NCBI GenBank assembly: GCA_012064415.1
Contig: SSNU01000244.1
Location: 124,001 to 188,000 of the forward strand
DNA from: Gyrodactylus bullatarudis
Lineage: Eukaryota; Platyhelminthes; Monogenea; Gyrodactylidea; Gyrodactylidae
Direction: 5' to 3'
Length of the DNA stretch: 64,000 nucleotides
The notes below the pieces were generated by a model, which was given only the letters and a program-made list of their open reading frames with translations, had not been told where the DNA came from and ran no database searches. The first letter of the stretch is position 1; each line of letters starts with the position of its first letter. Of the stretch, positions 27,301 through 38,834 are shown piece by piece. The position numbers and the translations under genes were made by a program.

Positions 27301-30300
27301 GCTGGCTGAGTTTTGATAATCTGGAGAAAATACAGTCAATAAGCAAGAGAGTTTCATGAATATTGGAATGAAAAATCAAACGTAGAGTTACAAGAATAAT
27401 AGAATAATATGGTATGGTGTATTCTAAGGTATATAAGGTAATTTCATATCATCACACACACTAGACTTGAATGAAATTTCGTAAAACTGATGAAACCGCC
27501 TGTAATTTTGTTTAAATAATCTTTGAGCTATTTCTAAATCATTCCACCATGTCTGGCTGAGTCAAATCTTTAAATGATTCTTGTATCATATAAAACAAAA
27601 TTTCGTAAATTTTCAAATTTTGAACGTTCTTAATATTCTCTTGATTTATATTTTCATTAAAAATGTCTTAATCTTTTACATTCAAAATCCAAGATATGAA
27701 AAAATATTTAAACTATTTATAACTGCATAAAGTTAATAAAATCGAATACAATTAACAAAAATTAAAATAAAAAACGTTCAAAATTTGAAAATTTCCGAAA
27801 TTTTGTTTATATGATACAAGAATCATTTAAAGAGTTGACTCAGCCAGACATGGTGGAATGATTTAGAAATAGCTCAAAGATTATAATAATATTTAAACAA
27901 AATTACAGGCGGTTTCATCAGTTTTACGAAATTTCATCCAAGTCTAACACATACCCATGTATTTCACTTAGTTTCCTCACATTAAAGTATAGGAAGGTTA
28001 ATTAATTAAGTAAACCAGTAATTAGCGAAGAATAGTTTGTTAGAAATTTAGATGAAACAAAATTCCTTTCATCCTTTTTAATCCATGATTCAGTGATCAT
28101 AACATTCCCTATCCAATGGAGAGAATGTTAAATTTTGCACAGGCTTAGTAAATTGTGTTATACCCCTCAATTCTTATTAGAATATTTTAATAAAAAACGA
28201 GTAATAAAAAAGGTTGAGAAATGATTTAAGAAAAAAAATATTTTCCACGATAAGATCCTAATCTATTTCATTAAGGGGTCAATAAATTGTGGTATACCCC
28301 TCAGTTTTATAAGATATAAAATTGTTGCCAAGGTAATTTTTTTGTACTATTTTTTAAATTAAGTCTTAGCATTTCTCAGCAGGATGACGATGTTGGAAGA
28401 TATTTCTTTAAGAATTCAAAAATCTAAAAGGATTTATTTTGTAAAAAAAGCTTTATAACAATTGAACGGTTATTTTCTATCATGAAAATATTTTTAAAAA
28501 AAATCAGAAATTTTTATGACACATAATTTGAATACTACAAATTTTTTGAAGAATTTAAGGTAAAGTACGATTTCTTACTCAAAATCTCTTGAATTTTCTT
28601 TAAAGTACTATTTGTAAATACTACTTATATTTCAGTTTATTTGATACTATTTTTGAGGCCCTACTGATAACTTATTAGACTAATAAATTACAGTTGTGCA
28701 CCAGTTTTGGTGTGTGAGAATTTGCACACCCCGATTTTCCAGCTAAAAATAAGAGTTCGTATTTGAAATCTACTAAGAAGTAGGACAAATATATTTAAAT
28801 TTTAATATTTTGGGCAAATTTTGTCAATTTTCTAGTTTTTGGTCTCAACTTGTAGAGAATTTTCTCCTGATTCGATCAGTACCACTAAACCCTATCAAAT
28901 TGGTTCATTAAGTATGAAAACTATTGAAAATAAACTTCGAAATTTTGATGAAAAATTAATGCGTCACCCTCTCCCCTAATTTACAAGTTGAGCTAAAGTT
29001 TCTTACTAATTGTGCATTACATTTCAGTCACAAATTGCCTATTTTAAGGTCAAATTGTTTCATAATTACACCTTGTTAAATTAAAAATCAATAGAGAATT
29101 CTATCTAAAGTCTTTTCAGTGACTTTGGAAACATTATTCAATAAATTGAGCTCACTTTTAGTCAAAATTTAAACACCCATAACTTTTTTATTATAAATGA
29201 TAGAAATGTAATTTTTTCTGCAAATGCAAGAGAATTTCCAATATTTAATAATAAAATAAGTCGTCTAAAAATACTGTTCTTATCAAAAGCCTCAGAATGC
29301 TTGATGTCTACTTGAAAATACCAACATTGGATTCTGGAGGTTTTGATACTGTCACTTTAATAAAAGATTATTTTTGAAATAAACCCTAGTGCTAATATTC
29401 TTCAGATTCAGAAAAATTCTGAATCGCCACAATATTACTTTGGATATAAACAAAATATAATTATAAAATATTTGTTTTATTGTATAAAAATCTTAAATAT
29501 TTCTAATCAAATCACAAGTTAAATTTTAGGTCTAAGCAAAAATTAAAACTTGTTTTAATAGTTTTTCTTCGATAACTTTTCAGATTTTCATCTGAAAAAC
29601 CCTAGCTCATATCAGATGTGTCTCAGGGTTAATTACCCCCAGACCAAACACTCAAAAACGAGAATCAGAATCTGAAACATTAAAATTGTATCAGTTTCTT
29701 CTTTGGGATGGAGTATGAGAGGGAATCGCGTATGGTTAGAAAGAAAAGATTTGTTCTCATCTGTGGAGAATATAAAGATTTTTGACAGGACACAAGAGGG
29801 ACAAGATAAAAAGTAAATAATAACTTTTGGATTAAAAAATAGAGAGAGGAAATTCAAGGAAAACTAAGTAGATTTTCTTATCTGATTCATCATAATCTCT
29901 TTTTTCTTTCATTCTGCCTTTCGGTTCACTTTCCAGATACACTTTTCTTTCCCCTAAACAAAGTATTGAAGAGATAGTAAAGATTTTTTTTCTCATATCA
30001 AAACTTTTAAAATATGAAATAAAAAAATATAGAAAAGCTATATAATTTGATATTGATTTTATTGTTATTCTTCTGAAAGGAATCAGTCTAGCGTTATGTA
30101 CAAAGAAAATTAGATTTCAAAATAAATCACAGTTATTTATCGAGGGCACTTGAACATATTTTATTTATTTGGTCTACTCACAAATGTCGTCATATATTTT
30201 GAGGTTTAGCCCTTTACTCCTAGAATAATTATGCTAATTCTCCACAAACCCCAATGCAAATAAAGTAAGACGACACGAAAATTAACTTAATTTTACGTTG

Positions 30301-33300
30301 AAGAATCAGGTTCGTTATATATAGTTTGACTTGACTATATATTTAACTTTTGATCTGAAAATTGAATCAAATGCTGGTTATGAAGGTACTTTAGAATTAA
30401 CTGATCTAAAACCTGGTACCCAAATGCCATAGTAAAACGAAAGCAGATTTTAAAGTATTTCTTGACATAACTAGCTATAATCTAAAACTTTACATATGGT
30501 AGTTTAAGAAAAATCCAGACTTCTTTTGTAAATTTCCTTATCGATTCTTATAAATCATTCTTGAAATTGATTAAAATAAAAAAATTAGAATTCAGAGGTA
30601 GAAATTTTCTTCCCAAAAAGTCGGGCTATATTTCCCGTAATGCGGCTTTCTGTCCTGTGCAACCTTGGGGATATAATTATTGCTTGAATAATAGAAGCAA
30701 AGGTAAAACAGGCTGGAATCTTGAACATAATTTCTATTGTATCTTGAATATCGACAAAAAATTTATTGAATAAAGACATTATAAAATTTTTATAGATAAC
30801 CAAGAATGAAATATTGCAAAGAGTTTATCAGCAAATTCTACTTTTATTTCAAAAATTAAAATCCCCAATCTTGACATGATAATAATATTCCTCTCTGCTG
30901 GAAGAAATACTCATTTCGCTAATGGAAAAAAATTACTTTTTGTCGATTCACTGCTTGTACTGTTGATCTGATCTTAATTACAGTATTGTAATTAACAAAT
31001 TGTTAAGTTTCTATCTCGCTAACAGAAAACTTTAATTATCAAGTCTAAAAGATGCATAATTTAATAGATCAAACTAAAGTTTGAAGACAATCCCCAAATA
31101 TCTAGGGAATGAATGACTTTTGAAGATGCGTTTCAAATCTATTTTTACACTCTATCTACACTGTAGATTCTACAGATCTAATTCAAGTGGTTGTGGATTA
31201 CAATAAAACTTCCATCTTGACTTTTCAATACGGTAATAAGTTATAAGCTATTATTACTACTCTGTCCAGTTTATAGGCCAATTTTCAAGAGTTAGAAAAG
31301 TGAATTGTATAAATAAACTTTGCCAAATTCATCCCCAAGTATAACCCCAAAAGAGTAAAATTCTTCCACGTTGTACTTATAGGTAGGTTATCTTTCAGAT
31401 ACAATATTCAGACAAATTTTTCAAACAAAGTCAATGTTCAAAGGTTTTCGAAATAATGGAGCTAAGAGGTTGTCAGAATAGAATTCCGAAAAGATTTTTC
31501 ACTATTTGTCGGAAATCCGAATTTAGGGTGGAATTTTAAAAGTGGTTCCGAGTTTTTTCTTTAAAACTCTACTTTCAGGTGTCAAATTTTCAATGTTGAA
31601 TTTCTCAAATATCACGTAGGGAAATTTCCCAAAATTTTGAGTCCAATTTCAAAAATCAACAATATTTTTTAGCTCAAACATAGGAAAAGTAAAATGGATC
31701 ATGTATTTTACCATAATTTATTATGCGTTCACAAGGAATAGAGAACATTGCAATACTAATAGATTATAAAACAGAGGGGTGAGGTAGACTAGGGGAGTTT
31801 TGTTCCATTTCCAAACAGGATATGCGTTATCTTTTCATTCTCAATTCAAAAAAAGGGAAAACGTAATAGGGAATAGACGAACGTATTCTTCATTGAGAAT
31901 ATAACCATTTTTAGGGTAATTTTCTCCCTATTATCAAATACAGAAAGAATAATTTGGAAAAACATAGAGAGAAATATTTACTGCTTTGGAGGGAATGCAA
32001 GGACTGCGCAGTAAACTAGCCCTTCATTGTTTGTTTAACAATCATCGTATAATTATTATTCTTTTCAAATAGATTTGAGTGATAAATACTGGTAGCTCCA
32101 CATTTTTCATGTCAATCAGATGAACTTTTCCTCTTGAGAAGAAAAATGAATTTCTTCCAAGTTGGAAGATTACTACCAATGGAATGAGTCAAAAACATCC
32201 CAATGGTACAGATTAGACTTGAACGAATATTTTCAAAATTTCTAAAATCGCCCATCGATTTTTTAAAATTAAAATCGTTTTTTAATGTTTCATATTCAGG
32301 ATTCTTAACTTGAATTAACATTGTTTTTTGCAATAAATTTGTAAATATTCATTAATATAAGAATTCTGATAGGTCAAATAACGTTAAAATAGTCAGAGAT
32401 TAGATTCATCATATCGATGGGCGAATTTAGTAATTTTGAATAAATTCGTTCAACTCTAGTAAAAATGATTTACTTTGGTATGAAAAGAGGATGATAAAGA
32501 TTTTTGTTTTAATCCTATTCATATTAAGAATATTTTATGCTATTTGACAGGGAAAAAAATTAAAATTTTTCTCCAATTCATTACATGTTACAGGAAAATG
32601 ACCATTAATAATTCAGATGGAATCGATTTGAAGAAGAAAGTTTAGGTAACTGATTCCTCGATTATAATTCTGATCTCTTTCCAGTATTGACAGTAACAAA
32701 CATTAGTTCAGATTTATTCTTCACTGAACTTAATTTGCTAGTTAATTATGAGTTGACGCCAAATTTTCATTTCTGTGAACTGGACATTTTTGTTGATTTT
32801 AAAGTCAAAGGATTTTTTTCAGACAAGGAAATAAACTGATTAGAAACACAACGTAGTTTTTATGAATTTTCGAATTCTACGGGTGTGGTTTCTCTTTGAT
32901 CTCTTTGGATTTTCATGAACAGAAACTAGGTGGAATATAGGTGTAGGGAATTTATACTTTTACAAAATTTTCACAATTAACTTTTGATCACTCTCTCTTA
33001 ACTTTGATAAAGTAGTGAACTCAAAGTTCAAAAAAATGAGAATTTGGCGCCAACATTCTTCATATAGTGCTTGAGGACCTCGTGATCTATACCTTTTACA
33101 GACGAAAATAATAAGTTTCTTAATCCAAATCTACACCAATTTAAATTCATTATAGGAATATATAATCATGTACAAAAAGCCTAATGTAATTGAGTGGAGT
33201 TTTATATATGTTACCGTTAATCTTGTTACTCTTGATAGTCTTAAGACTACCTGATAGTGGATTATTTTTCACAATATTATCAACTTTTCCTTCAGTATTT

Positions 33301-36300
33301 CCCCCTCTTGAAAGATTGTTTTCTCGATTACTGTTGACCCAACAATGCTGTTGATTCTGACAAATTTGATAATTTGGCAAATCCATGACAATTAAGATCC
33401 TCACGATAGAGCACTAGGACTCTTTTTCTAGTGCATTCATTACTCGAAACCACCCTCTTCTTATACGTTCCATATTGAATTTAAATTAGTGTTAATTTGA
33501 GTTTAAAAATTATCATTTTCGTCTGTAAAAGATATAGATTCCAAATTATGTGGATCAGATTAGATTGTAAAAAGCATAAATTCTCATCTTCATATCAACC
33601 AGCTTGGCTACATATTTTGATGTTAACCCTTTCGGTGCCGATGGATATATATGTCCATCTATTTTAAGCCTACATAATTTCGTTATTTTTCAATTTTTTA
33701 CAAAAATTTTTTTTTTCACTTAATCATGAACTTTTTAACATTCTAATGATGTGTTTTTTTAACTATGTTCCATTTTTTTCTATTTCAAAATTGAAGATTT
33801 ATTGAAGAATTTTTTTATAAGTTTTCCATGGGAAAAACAATGTTTTTCATTTTATAATTTAGGTGACCAATAGAATTCAACCTTGACTTTATGATGAAGC
33901 TTTATTGGATTACGTAACTCGATGGTAGAAAGAGTTATTAACGTTCAAACTACAGGACATATATGTCCAAACGGCACTTAAAGGTATGGATAGTGAAGCA
34001 ACATATAAAGAATCAAGAAAGGGAGATTTTTGGCAAGTTGTCTTAATTCCAGATGCTGAAAACTCTGATGAAGAATTAGAAGAGATTGAAGACCAAATTG
34101 ATTATTTATGCTCGGCTCTTCCCTTATTCAATGAAACTCCTCTACAGGAAACGGTCCAAACTGTACCGATTATCCAAAACATGAGAGATACAAGATTACA
34201 TCCAAAAGTCAACATTACTTTCTCCCCAGATTAGATCAAACCGTTTGGGTCTTACTGGAAAATCTTTATTACAAGATAAAGATCTCAAGAAAAAAGGCAG
34301 AGGCAGCTACGATTTACTCTATTCGGAGTCTGAAAAACTTTACTTTCTAAGATGGTTTGACAACAAAGCTGTAACTTTCACTTCAACTTTTGCTGGTGCT
34401 GAGCCCATTTCAAATATTAAACGCTGGTGCTCCAAAAGCAGTAAAAGAATAGATGTACCCTATCCCGAAATCGTATCAGTTTATAACAAGTCAATGGGTG
34501 GTGTTGATCTATTCGATTCTTTCATGTCTAGATACCAGCCAAACCACAGAGCAAAAAATTGGTAAGACTTTTTTTATTAACAATTATTATTTTAGGTACT
34601 TTGCTATATTCCAATGGGTTCTATTTGCATCAATCGTTAACTCTTGGCTGCTTTACAAAAGAAATAATGACAAGGAAGACTGTCTTGATTTACTGAACTT
34701 CCAACTAAATTTATCAGATGATTTAATCAAACAAGGCTTCGCAGAAATGAAGAAGTTTAAAATTCCCGTATCTGAAGAAGAAGGATGTACCACTCGCTCA
34801 AGAAAAAGTCTTAGGAAAAGTAATGAATCAATGCTTCAATTGTCCTGTGAGTCAGTTGCTTCTATGAAACATCTCCCAGCCAGAGTTGAGAATCCCAATT
34901 CACGCAAAGGCTGTTCAATCTGCAAAAGAAAGATATCTACCTATTGTATAACTTGTAACATGTTTTATTGTATTTCAAATGAAGAAAGCTGCTTTGTAAT
35001 AGCTCACTCTTGAATAAATGCTGTTTATTCTGTATATTTTTGTTGATTTCATATAAAAATTAAACAGTTAAAAATTGTTACCCTTAAGGGCCGTTTGGAC
35101 ATATATGTCCATTAAAATATCTAGTGGAAGAAGTTGGAATTCAAAAATTTCGTTTTTCTAAATTTTATCAAAAAAAAATTCTAAGAAACATGCAAAAAGA
35201 ATTAGAAAGCTATCTTTATTGGTTTTCAAACGGCATCGAAAGGGTTAATATCGTCTTTTTCTAATGATGATTTAATAATACCTTCATCAATTCTTTTCAA
35301 ATTTAATTATAACTACTGGCTATAGATCCAAATATACTCTAAAAATGTTGGGCATATCAGATTTGAAAGAAAACATCGGCATAATTCAGATATTTCATCA
35401 TCTCAAAAGTGCACAGTCTTTTACCAATGTCAAGATGTTTGAATGAAACTAGGGATGCATGAAAAGTATGTAAACACACATCTTGAAAGCCTTATTCTTA
35501 ATTAGAGAAAATAAACATTTCAAAGATAAGAGTACATTTGACTAATTGTTTTTCATAGTAACACTAAACCTGAATATGTATCAACAAACTTGTTAAATCT
35601 AGAAGTGGGTGATCAAATTAGGAGAGAAAACCACTGAGTTGAAAATAAAAATAATAGAATTTGAAGGAAAAATGTGTTTAATATCAAATCCTGGCGCAAA
35701 CATTTTTATTAATTTCAAAGTTTTTTGTTCAGTAACTGAAAACTTGGAAGAATTTCGATGATCGAAGATTTGTCTTAAACCCTCGCCCAATTCTGCAGCC
35801 CAATTCGAATTCTTTGTCTAATGCTGATCTCAAATACCTGCATTTACCTGCCTCAAATATTTAAAATCGATAAAAATTTTGAGCTCGAAAAATAAATTTT
35901 TTCCTGACTTTCCTAAGAAAAATATTGAGTTTTTTGTAATAAAAGTAAATTTTCATCTTCATATCAATTAGGTTTAGTCTGTCAACTCACAAAAATTAAT
36001 TTTCCATCTCAAAGTTTAAAAAATGGGTTTTTAGCGCCAACTCAAAATTTGGAAAATGTTCTTTTATATCCTTCATATGCTAAAAGTATGATCTAGATTT
36101 AGGAAAACCAACATATCAACAATATTAACATTTGCTCTGGCGTCGTAAAGACATTTAATTTTATTATCCGGGCAGAAAGATTTTCCTATTTCTTCAATTG
36201 ATGATAAGAAGAAATTCCTCTTTTCAAGTCAGGAGTGACTTTTTAGATGATTAAAAGTACAATGACAACCGCTAAACTAGATTTCGTAAGGAATCAAAAA

Positions 36301-38628
36301 AATTTTATCATTTTATCAGATTTTTAAAACGGTTTAAGAAGCAAAAATGAACGATATCCCAGCATAATCTAATAGGAGAGGTTTTTGGAAATTTTCTTTT
36401 CCAATTTTCTCCGATTGAAAAAAACTCACTACTTTTTGATCATCATTTGGAATTATACCAAAACTATCATTCAATAATTTTATTTGACAAAAACAATTCA
36501 AAAATTCAACCAGTTATCGTTAGGAAATTGAGACAAACTCATTTAAGAACAGAATTTGATACTCTCAAGTAGGTCCTGAAAAATTTTGTATCGAAGATTT
36601 TAGAGACAACAACAATGTTATTACTATAGACATGATTTTATTACGAGGAAATTTCCAATGAAATGATATAAAATTTGAAATTATAGGAGAGTGCTGTTCT
36701 TGCCTTAATTCATCAAGGATAATCTCATGTCTACGATCAGGAGGGAATTATAATGAGACTACAATAGAATAAAATGAAAATTAAACATTCGTTTTATTAC
36801 TTTTGGAGAATTTCAAAATTTGATTTTATCTCTCGATTTTAAAGACACATGTCAGATCTAAAGGTGTACGTGAAGAAAATATAACCCAGTCCTGTGTTAT
36901 TATTTTTCGTATTATTCAAAATTTAAACTTTTTTTGAAAAACTAAATTTAAAAAACAGAGCAAAAAGCAACATTTGACTAGTATTTTATTCGAGAGTTAT
37001 GAAACAAAAAATCTCTCTGCAATCTGATGAAATGAATCAATGATAACAAATTTTTTTCTATAATTTATTCTCGGAAAAAAGCTTTCTCTCTGATAGAAAG
37101 AATGAACTGATCATCATTCCCATGTCAAGAGATGTAAAAAGTGCCTCATTAAAATTTCATTTGTACACAAACTGGGTACAATCTCGCTTGTAGATATTGG
37201 GGAAGAAGTAGGAAAAAAAAGACATCAAAATTAATAATTTTGATTAATGAATGGGGAAGATAGAAAAAGCCCATTGTTAGGTTTGTAAACGTTTAAAAAT
37301 GCTCTCACGCAGATTTTTTTCTGGGTGTGCAGGAAATCTGTATTTATTTTTATTTTGATAAAATACATGCCAGGCAAAGAACTATACACTTTAGAATAAG
37401 CGCACTACACGCAAAGAAGTTAATTGTCCTCTTGAATTATTCAACATTTACTATCAATTATTCTAATTAATCTCTTCCTCCTTCTAGCAAATATTTGCCT
37501 TTCTTAATTTTCGTAGAAAAACTAGGTTTTGTTAATGCAGATTACAGCTCAATTTTTAAAACTATCTACATCCAATTACAGATTTTAGTAATACGCAGAT
37601 ACAGAGGATTTTATCGAAGTAAGTACTGAACCCACTAAGCCATCCCGACAATCTAAAGTAAACTAACTATTTAAGAGATGCAAATAATCTACCTTCTCTT
37701 CCCAGAGATGTTGGAGTATTTCTAAATCCATTTACAGTGCTTAAAATGATTGCATATGCGGAGTTGAGTAGTTCTCTTATACCATTTTCAGATTGATTTT
37801 AAAAGTTTGCAAATGAAAATTAGAAAAAATCCAATTAGATCAGGAGAGGGGTTTTTACAATTTTAAACTTTGAAAAGGAATCTCAAACATTTCCCAATCG
37901 TAGATCGTAAGAGAATCTTCTCTGAATCGTGGAATCAATATTTTTCCTGAAAGTCAACCATGAAGATCAAATGGTTTTTAGAATCGATTAGCAATGCCAT
38001 AGATTATAATAATTATTGCAAGAATTTTTGAAGAAATAGCATGACTTAAGAGCTAATTCAAAAACAATCTTGATCATAATCTTTTGAAGAGACTGCTGTA
38101 TTCTGATTAAAATAGGAAAAATTCGTATTTTCTACTATGAAATGAAAAGTTTGAAGAAATCGTAATCTGTATCATCTAGGGCCAATCATTATTATTGATA
38201 TTTGTGAGACTAATTTGCAAATGAAAACCCTCATATTTTAGCTAAAGATCAATGTTTGACTGAGAGTAAATCAATAATCTCTATATAGTAAGCTTTTAAT
38301 TCATTTTTTTGTAAGAATCTCACTGAAATTCTGGTAGTCAAATTCATTGAAAAAAAACACAAAATAAAATGTTTACTATATTCATTGTTTAAAAATGTTA
38401 AATCATAATCACACTCACCTCTCCGGTCTCAATGGATCCAATGATACAGGCCAAGTGAAGGATAGGCGTTTGATCACGACCAGCATCCTTATTTTGTAGG
38501 CCACCCGGTACAATATCCAAAATCATCCAATATTTCAACTCTTCAATTTTGGTATAGCACCGTTTACCATACTCGTCCGTAGAGTTGTGATCTTCCGAGG
38601 TTTGTGAATCGATAATTGCTCGTTTCAT
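9393..38628 (-). CDS. Esrp: Fusilli / epithelial splicing regulatory protein (ESRP), complete, 13 exons
   Basis: Exons, 5' to 3': 38628..38419, 25184..24900, 23688..23519, 20085..20012, 19961..19872, 19192..19138, 19076..18697, 18641..18538, 13152..12839, 11740..11356, 11182..10891, 10818..10613, 9707..9393; 2,880 nt, 959 residues, every phase consistent. ESRPs are nuclear RNA-binding proteins that bind GU-rich sites and set epithelial alternative splicing. The N-terminal DnaQ-like domain spans about 35-250 (YWMILDIVPGG; SELLDLVKQF; LPLLITDSHTSIR; SVAPDVKKF). Quasi-RRM1 is near 302-385 (EIRQVPW, FFAGLNICPGG), RRM2 near 437-520 (VRIRGLPYS, VTYPDKRPTGDAFVLF), a diverged RRM3 from about 655 (MMQISNLPFDT) and a C-terminal RRM-like start near 822 (LYISGLPNNVT). 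RRM2 is strongly conserved, RRM3 weak. Length is close to my memory of insect Fusilli and longer than human ESRP1. Intron 1 is 13.2 kb and carries a piggyBac element. Confidence 0.93.
9969..10561. mobile_element. foldback element F1, copy
   Basis: 593 bp, TAAAGCTAATTGATATGAAG to CTTCATATCAACCAACTTTA; fills most of the last intron of fusilli (9708-10612). Confidence 0.85.
12150..12430. repeat. half-copy of the 58261 palindromic element
   Basis: GCATTAATCTATC, TTCATCGATAAATTTTATA, ATTCGATTGAGAATC and TTTCCACTATTTG follow in the same order as in the complement of 58570-58790, with many changes. Only one arm plus spacer remains. In the intron between fusilli exons 9 and 10. Confidence 0.65.
13459..14279. 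mobile_element. foldback element F2, about 820 bp
   Basis: Arms of roughly 230-250 bp: GGGGTAAATACAAAAACAAT on the left, ATTGTTTTTGTATTTGCCCC on the right; both contain several copies of ACCTATTNNNTTTG-like words (CAATAGGT, ACCTATT). In the fusilli intron before exon 9. Confidence 0.85.
15447..16176. mobile_element. foldback element F3, about 730 bp
   Basis: Arms about 125 bp: GTTACCGTGAGTCTGGGAAA at the left, TTTCCCAGACTCACGGTAAC at the right, highly similar. The arms contain repeated TCAGTGA/GTAATTC words. No coding frame in the spacer. In the fusilli intron before exon 9. Confidence 0.88.
17342..17720 (+). mobile_element. tRNA-derived SINE-like repeat
   Basis: TGGCTCAGTCTGTATAGCGC fits a pol III A box and GGTTCAAATCCCAGG (17478-17492) a B box, though their spacing is long, as if something was inserted. 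The 3' body (AGTCCAAAAGAGGACG ... CTAAGCACCTAGAACG ... TATAGGTGCTGGACTATT) recurs twice at 40734-41018. Confidence 0.55.
21935..22004 (-). repeat. tRNA-like sequence (SINE head or tRNA pseudogene)
   Basis: On the minus strand CCGGTGTGGCGTAGTGGTAT carries an A box (GGCGTAGTGG) and AGTTTCAAACC a B box about 35 nt later; first and last bases (CCGGTGTGG / CCCACACCGG) pair as an acceptor stem. Position 8 and the anticodon arm are not convincing, so not a working tRNA. The 5' twenty bases recur at 6643-6665. The flank 22007-22130 recurs at 44440-44560. Confidence 0.6.
22219..22763. mobile_element. foldback element F1, copy
   Basis: 545 bp in a fusilli intron; starts TAAAGTTGGTTGATATGAAG, ends with CTTCATATCAGTTAGCTTTG. 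Confidence 0.8.
26062..26517. mobile_element. foldback element, F1-related subfamily
   Basis: About 456 bp with ends TAAACCTAATTGAGATGAAG and CATCTTTATGTCAACTTTA; arms are diverged. A similar right end occurs at 4949-4982 and 35915-35975. Confidence 0.7.
26728..26799 (-). other. possible in-frame cassette exon in fusilli intron 1
   Basis: On the minus strand a 72-nt open segment is bounded by ...TACAG and GAG|GTGAAT, phase 0 on both sides, so it could insert 24 residues (beginning CTLMLHLEYEGKC) between exon 1 (ends 38419, phase 0) and exon 2 (starts 25184, phase 0). The open frame continues past the donor to 26605 and includes LPLVLCISDGIFSGF, faintly like the first OB fold of replication protein A 70. 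It may instead be a gene fragment or chance. ESRP alignment does not need it. Confidence 0.2.
27456..27952. mobile_element. foldback element F4, about 497 bp
   Basis: Arms of about 200 bp sharing ACTTGAATGAAATTTCGTAA, CATGTCTGGCTGAGTCAA and TTGTATCATATAAAC, with one 6-nt indel; the short spacer is AT-rich. In fusilli intron 1. Confidence 0.85.
33203..33250. repeat. solo end of foldback F5
   Basis: GTTACCGTTAATCTTGTTAC followed by TCTTGATAGTCTTAAG, matching the left arm at 5627. It lies inside an outer inverted pair (33083-33110 and 33505-33535, with TTTTACAGACGAAAAT) that is itself inside F1-like sequence. Confidence 0.6.
33627..35244 (+). mobile_element. piggyBac-superfamily element, internally deleted, TTAA-flanked
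   Basis: Ends CCCTTTCGGTGCCG (left) and its near-complement CGGCATCGAAAGGG (right) are flanked by TTAA at 33623-33626 and 35245-35248, the piggyBac target site. The 1,618-bp element holds the two ends of a transposase with the middle missing. It also has an inner pair of inverted repeats: about 33957-33983 and 35087-35113, sharing GGACATATATGTCC next to AAACGGC/GCCGTTT and a TTAA. It sits in intron 1 of fusilli, opposite in orientation to the gene. Confidence 0.9.
33986..35013 (+). pseudogene. piggyBac transposase, central part deleted
   Basis: The first frame 33986..34234 gives an 82-residue acidic N-terminus and stops. A second frame (about 34233..34561, continuing 34596..35013) gives the C-terminal part: RSNRLGLTGKSL, KKKGRGSYDLL, RWFDNKAVTFTSTFAG, YNKSMGGVDLFDSF, NHRAKNWYFAIFQW and a cysteine-rich end (CSICKRKISTYCITCNMFYC). 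These match the late catalytic region (third Asp in GGVDLFD) and zinc-binding tail of the family. The first two catalytic Asp and most of the DNA-binding region are gone and the frames do not match, so it is inactive. A 34-nt GT-AG intron (34562..34595) interrupts the Trp codon of AKNWYF. Confidence 0.88.
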
Positions 38629-38814
38629 ACTGTAGTTTTTTATCCACTTGTTTATTTAACTCAAGATGTTCTTTTTTTAATGTCTGATTCTTTCTCTATC
38701 TCGAGACTCGTGTTACATTTACAATGTTGGTCTCTTACACACACTCTCTACGCCTTGTTTTCTACCTTTTACTAACACAGAAATTATCTAAGAAAAAAAA
38801 GAAATATATGGTTG

Positions 38815-38834
38815 TTATTATTATTATTATTATT
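38815..38834 (+). repeat. (TTA)n microsatellite
   Basis: About 20 bp of pure TTA repeats about 190 bp upstream of the fusilli start codon. Confidence 0.9.

Larger units (their letters stand above)
25185..38418. other. fusilli intron 1
   Basis: 13.2 kb with F1-type, F4 and F5 repeats, the piggyBac element and a doubtful 72-nt cassette exon. 28.7-33.0 kb and 35.3-38.4 kb hold nothing I can identify. Confidence 0.6.

Noticed and set aside
27234..28680. Inverted ACGGCCTCAAAAAAGTACTA / TACTATTTTTGAGGCC pair
   Set aside because: Match is short and gapped and no element limits could be drawn.
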